Source: Atherix ibis
Lineage: Eukaryota; Arthropoda; Insecta; Diptera; Athericidae
Direction of reading: 5' to 3'
DNA: 64,000 nt
Assembly (NCBI GenBank): GCA_958298945.1
Contig: OY282607.1
Coordinates: forward strand, 73,648,868 to 73,712,867
Below, piece after piece: positions 61,410 to 64,000 of this stretch. The translations under genes and the position numbers were made by a program. The first letter of the stretch is position 1; each line of letters opens with the position of its first letter. The notes beneath the pieces are model-generated. The model worked only from the letters and a program-made list of their open reading frames with translations, ran no database searches and was not told where the DNA came from.

Positions 61410-61744
61410 TACATATTTCTCTATATTAAAATTAAAATTTTGTATTATTGCTAAAGTGGAACCAGTGAATTTTTATGTCGACTGTACGTACACGTAGAGA
61501 TAAATCGCATAACAATTTGTTATTATTATTCGTTATATAATATTTTATTTTAAAATTTTTTTTCCATTATACCAAAACCTTAGATAATATTCATAACATT
61601 CCCCTTTTCACATTCATTTATAATGGCTGTACGCCTATGCCTGCCATAAAATCTAAGACCATACAATTTAAATTTGACTTTGATTTTTTAATATACAGCT
61701 GCTGGACTTTATGTTTTATTTAAAAAGATTAATTTTGCCCACAG

Positions 61745-63436
61745 ATGATTGATGCCATGTCCGAATCTAAAAAGAAATGTAGACAGTACAGTGTTGATTA
61801 TTTGAAGCTTGGCTTCATTCCATTATTGTCAGACAAACAATTGCCTATGTGCCTTTTATGCAACAAAGTTTTGGGCAATGACGGTATGAAACCACCTAAG
61901 CTGCAGGATCATCTGAGATGTTACCCTGATAAAACAGATAAAGATTTGAAATACTTTTAAACACTCAAAGATAAACTTCAGAAGAGACCCACGCTGGACA
62001 GAATGTTCGCGTCTTACAATATCTCGCTACTTATAGCAAAATCCGGAAAACCGCACACTGTCCGCACGAGAGAAGTTAATTTTGCCAGCCGTTGAAGAGG
62101 TTTTAAAAACTGTTTTACACAAACCTGCATCTGATATCATTAAAAAAATTCCCTTAAGCAACAATACTGTTGAAAGACGTATTGGTAAAATGAGTTCTGA
62201 TATTGAAAGCTTCTTGTGCTATTATTTGGAAACGACCCATTTCTCTATACAACTGGACGAGTTAACTTTACCTGATAATGAAGCATTATTATTGGCATAT
62301 GTTCGTTTTATTATGAATCAAGAAATCTACGAAGAACTGTTCTTCGCAAGAACTTTGACAACCGACACTAAAGGTGAATCAATATTTCATGTTTTGAAGG
62401 ATTACTTCATTGAAAAAGCAATCCCTTCATCAAATATAATATCAGTAGCTACAGATGGAGCACCTGCCATGGTTGGACGTTATATTGGATTTATAAGCTA
62501 TTTAAAACAAAATGTGCCAGGGGTGTTGGCAATACATTGCGTCATCCATCGACAACATTTAGTTGCTAAAAATTTAAGTGTTAGATCGCGTTGAATACGC
62601 GGTTATTTGCGCAGTTGTGTGAAGAAAATGACGAACACTTTCATCAATTACTCCTGCACACTGAAGTATGTTGGCTTTCGCAAGGCTTATGTTTGACAAG
62701 ATTTTTTGCACTTTTTGAGACTATTTTAGAATTTCTGGATACTAAAGATAAAATTTTAAAAGACAATTTAATGAAGTGGAAAACAGACATCGCCTATTTA
62801 ACAGATTTGTTTACAAAATTTAATATGGTTAATTTGCAGTTACAAGGCGATAGTCTAAATTTGATTAAAACAAAGTCCATCTTATCAGCGTTTCTTGCCA
62901 GAGTTAAACTAATGAAGCAAAATATTGGACGGGGCGAATTTTCCCAGTTCCCCAATTTGTCACAGACAAACTGCTAGGAAGACGACGTTTCAACCTACGT
63001 TCAACATTTAAATGCCCTCTATTCAGATTTTGAAACTAGGTTTGAGGATGTTTTGACTATGGTAATACCACCGTGGATAATTAACCGATATGGTGACATA
63101 GAAGACACGAATGTCATAATACAAGAGGAACTGACTGAAATAAGTACAAACGAAGAACTTAAGGTTCAGTTTAAGCACGGATATCAGCACTTCTGGCTGC
63201 AAAAAAACATACCTTTTACTTATCCCGTATTATGGAATGTAGCGAGGAAATTTTTAATGTCCTTTCCATCGTCATACCTAGTGGAAAGAGGGTTCAGCGC
63301 TGTTACCAATTTCCTAATGAAAAAAAGAAACAGACTGGACATAATTAGCCGAGGAGATTTAAGATTAAACCTTACAAAATTGACGCCAAATGTTGATAAT
63401 TTATTATCTAAGCATCAGGTTCATCCTTCCCACTAA
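61745..63436 (+). pseudogene. hAT transposase pseudogene (ZBED5-like)
   Basis: An acceptor (TTTTGCCCACAG, to 61744) is followed directly by ATG ATT GAT GCC. The first piece has a BED-type zinc finger (MCLLCNKVLGN ... LQDHLRC). After an in-frame TAA at 61958 the frame reads on (RPTLDRMFASYNISLLIAKS). A frameshift near 62065 leads to PAVEEVLKTVLHKPASDIIK, then SIQLDELTL and VATDGAPAMVGRYIGF (catalytic Asp), then AIHCVIHRQHLVAKNL. Near 62590 some codons are missing and the frame changes, giving NTRLFAQLCEEN and LLHTEVCWLSQG. A TAG at 62975 interrupts before the C-terminal SSYLVERGFSAVTNFLMKKR (catalytic Glu). It ends at TAA 63434. The frame is otherwise well preserved, so decay is fairly recent. 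Confidence 0.9.
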
Positions 63437-63543
63437 AAACATTTACTTATTGCTTAGTTTATTTTATGTTTATTTTATGTTACGTTTATTTTATATAACA
63501 GATACAAAATTTTATTTTGAGTAGTTTTAATTTAAATTCAATT

Positions 63544-63549
63544 AATAAA
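63544..63549 (+). promoter_or_regulatory. poly(A) signal of the hAT transposase
   Basis: AATAAA 107 bp after the transposase stop and inside the element. Confidence 0.6.
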
Positions 63550-63717
63550 TGTATAAAACTTAACATGTGTTTTTACTTTAAGTTTTTAACACTAAACTTC
63601 ACTACAGTTAGAAATTTACAAAAAATCAATATCAGGTAAGTAGTGGGTCTACCAAAAACCGAAAAACATGGCAAGGGGTCTACGACACAAAAAAGTTTGG
63701 GAACCTCTGGTGTAAGC

Positions 63718-64000
63718 AATAGTTGGAGGGAAAATCAAAATTTGTCATTAGAGAATTTACCAGATGGAGTTTGATTGAATTATCATAATATTAAAAATTC
63801 ATCTGCAATTGAGAAGGCAAATTAATATTTACTGTGAAGGTTTTTGAATAGCGTCATCATACAAAATTGTGGTTTGATTAAAAAACGTAGCTTCAATGAA
63901 TATTTTCATCGGAAATTAATTAATTCCACCATTGTATTGCATCCATGAGATTGATCTGGCAACACCGGACTTCCCCCGTTCACTTAGCTTTAACTTTTTT
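63718..64000. other. right flank, no feature seen
   Basis: Unique-looking AT-rich DNA after the hAT target duplication. No open frame or repeat end. Confidence 0.5.

Larger units (their letters stand above)
58560..63709 (+). mobile_element. 5.15-kb hAT element (ZBED5-like), 8-bp target duplication
   Basis: Left end CATTGATTCCCAAAGTGG at 58560; right end, reversed from 63709, CAGAGGTTCCCAAACTTT. The ends match at the hAT core TTCCCAAA, with several other positions changed. A perfect 8-bp duplication GTGTAAGC flanks it (58552-58559 and 63710-63717). Subterminal GGGGTC/GACCCC motifs follow on both sides (58588-58675 and 63645-63685). Inside, in order: repeat-rich leader, CCAAT promoter-like block, candidate 5' exons, a long intron with a nested pogo MITE, the transposase pseudogene, and a poly(A) signal. 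Unusually long for a hAT. Confidence 0.9.

Noticed and set aside
1..64000. tRNA, rRNA or other structured RNA genes
   Set aside because: I looked for tRNA-like B-box and cloverleaf sequences and found none that I could support by eye. A covariance-model scan would be decisive.

Overview
This is an AT-rich eukaryotic window with spliced nuclear genes, long gene-poor stretches and many decayed DNA transposons. Introns are short with GT..AG borders, one exon carries a CAG/polyglutamine run, and TACATA/TATGTA simple repeats and mariner and hAT fossils are frequent. This fits an insect, most likely a higher fly of tephritid or drosophilid type. The species assignment is inference. Nothing bacterial or viral was seen.

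Left part (1 to 44.4 kb). Apart from one coding exon this is noncoding DNA full of transposon remains. In order: a decayed mariner (1.3-1.85 kb); another (4.4-5.2 kb); a complete but mutated hAT element with TIRs and an 8-bp target duplication (5342-7906); a mariner relic (8.4-9.0 kb); a deleted DD41D mariner (13.07-13.97 kb); a DD34D mariner fragment (14.1-14.65 kb); a mariner with TIRs (17237-17954); a second deleted DD41D copy (17998-18850); a 0.9-kb C-terminal coding exon with a polyglutamine run and a proline-rich tail from an unidentified plus-strand gene (21429-22327); another DD41D-like relic (24.0-24.6 kb); two short copies of one mariner family (31.0-31.3 and 38.9-39.25 kb); a deleted DD34D mariner (33393-34302); a nearly full-length mauritiana-type mariner (36789-38063); and a non-LTR retrotransposon fragment with reverse transcriptase C-terminus and RNase H remains (39.3-40.4 kb).

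Gene island (44.4 to 58.0 kb). Four housekeeping genes lie in about 13.6 kb: TADA1 (SAGA subunit, minus), TIPRL (PP2A-family regulator, plus), GTF3C1 (largest TFIIIC subunit, minus, 12 exons) and a single-exon Werner-type RecQ helicase without an exonuclease domain (plus). TADA1/TIPRL and GTF3C1/RecQ are divergent pairs about 0.6-0.7 kb apart, probably with shared promoter regions. TIPRL and GTF3C1 are tail to tail, with stop codons 370 bp apart. Every splice junction proposed here was read from the bases, and the exon sums are exact multiples of three.

Right part (58.56 to 63.71 kb). A 5.15-kb hAT element of the ZBED5-like type has imperfect TIRs and a perfect 8-bp duplication. It holds a CCAAT-box promoter-like block, two candidate 5' exons with strong splice donors, a long intron ending right at the transposase ATG, a nested 517-bp pogo/Tigger-like MITE in that intron, and a transposase frame broken by two stops and at least two frame changes. 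Its leader also holds diverged tandem repeats and a small basic ORF that I could not identify.

No wholly new system was found. The items most worth a second look are the exonuclease-less Werner helicase, the cysteine cluster in TIPRL, the leader of the large hAT element, the shared internal deletion of the two DD41D mariners, and the unidentified polyQ/proline exon.
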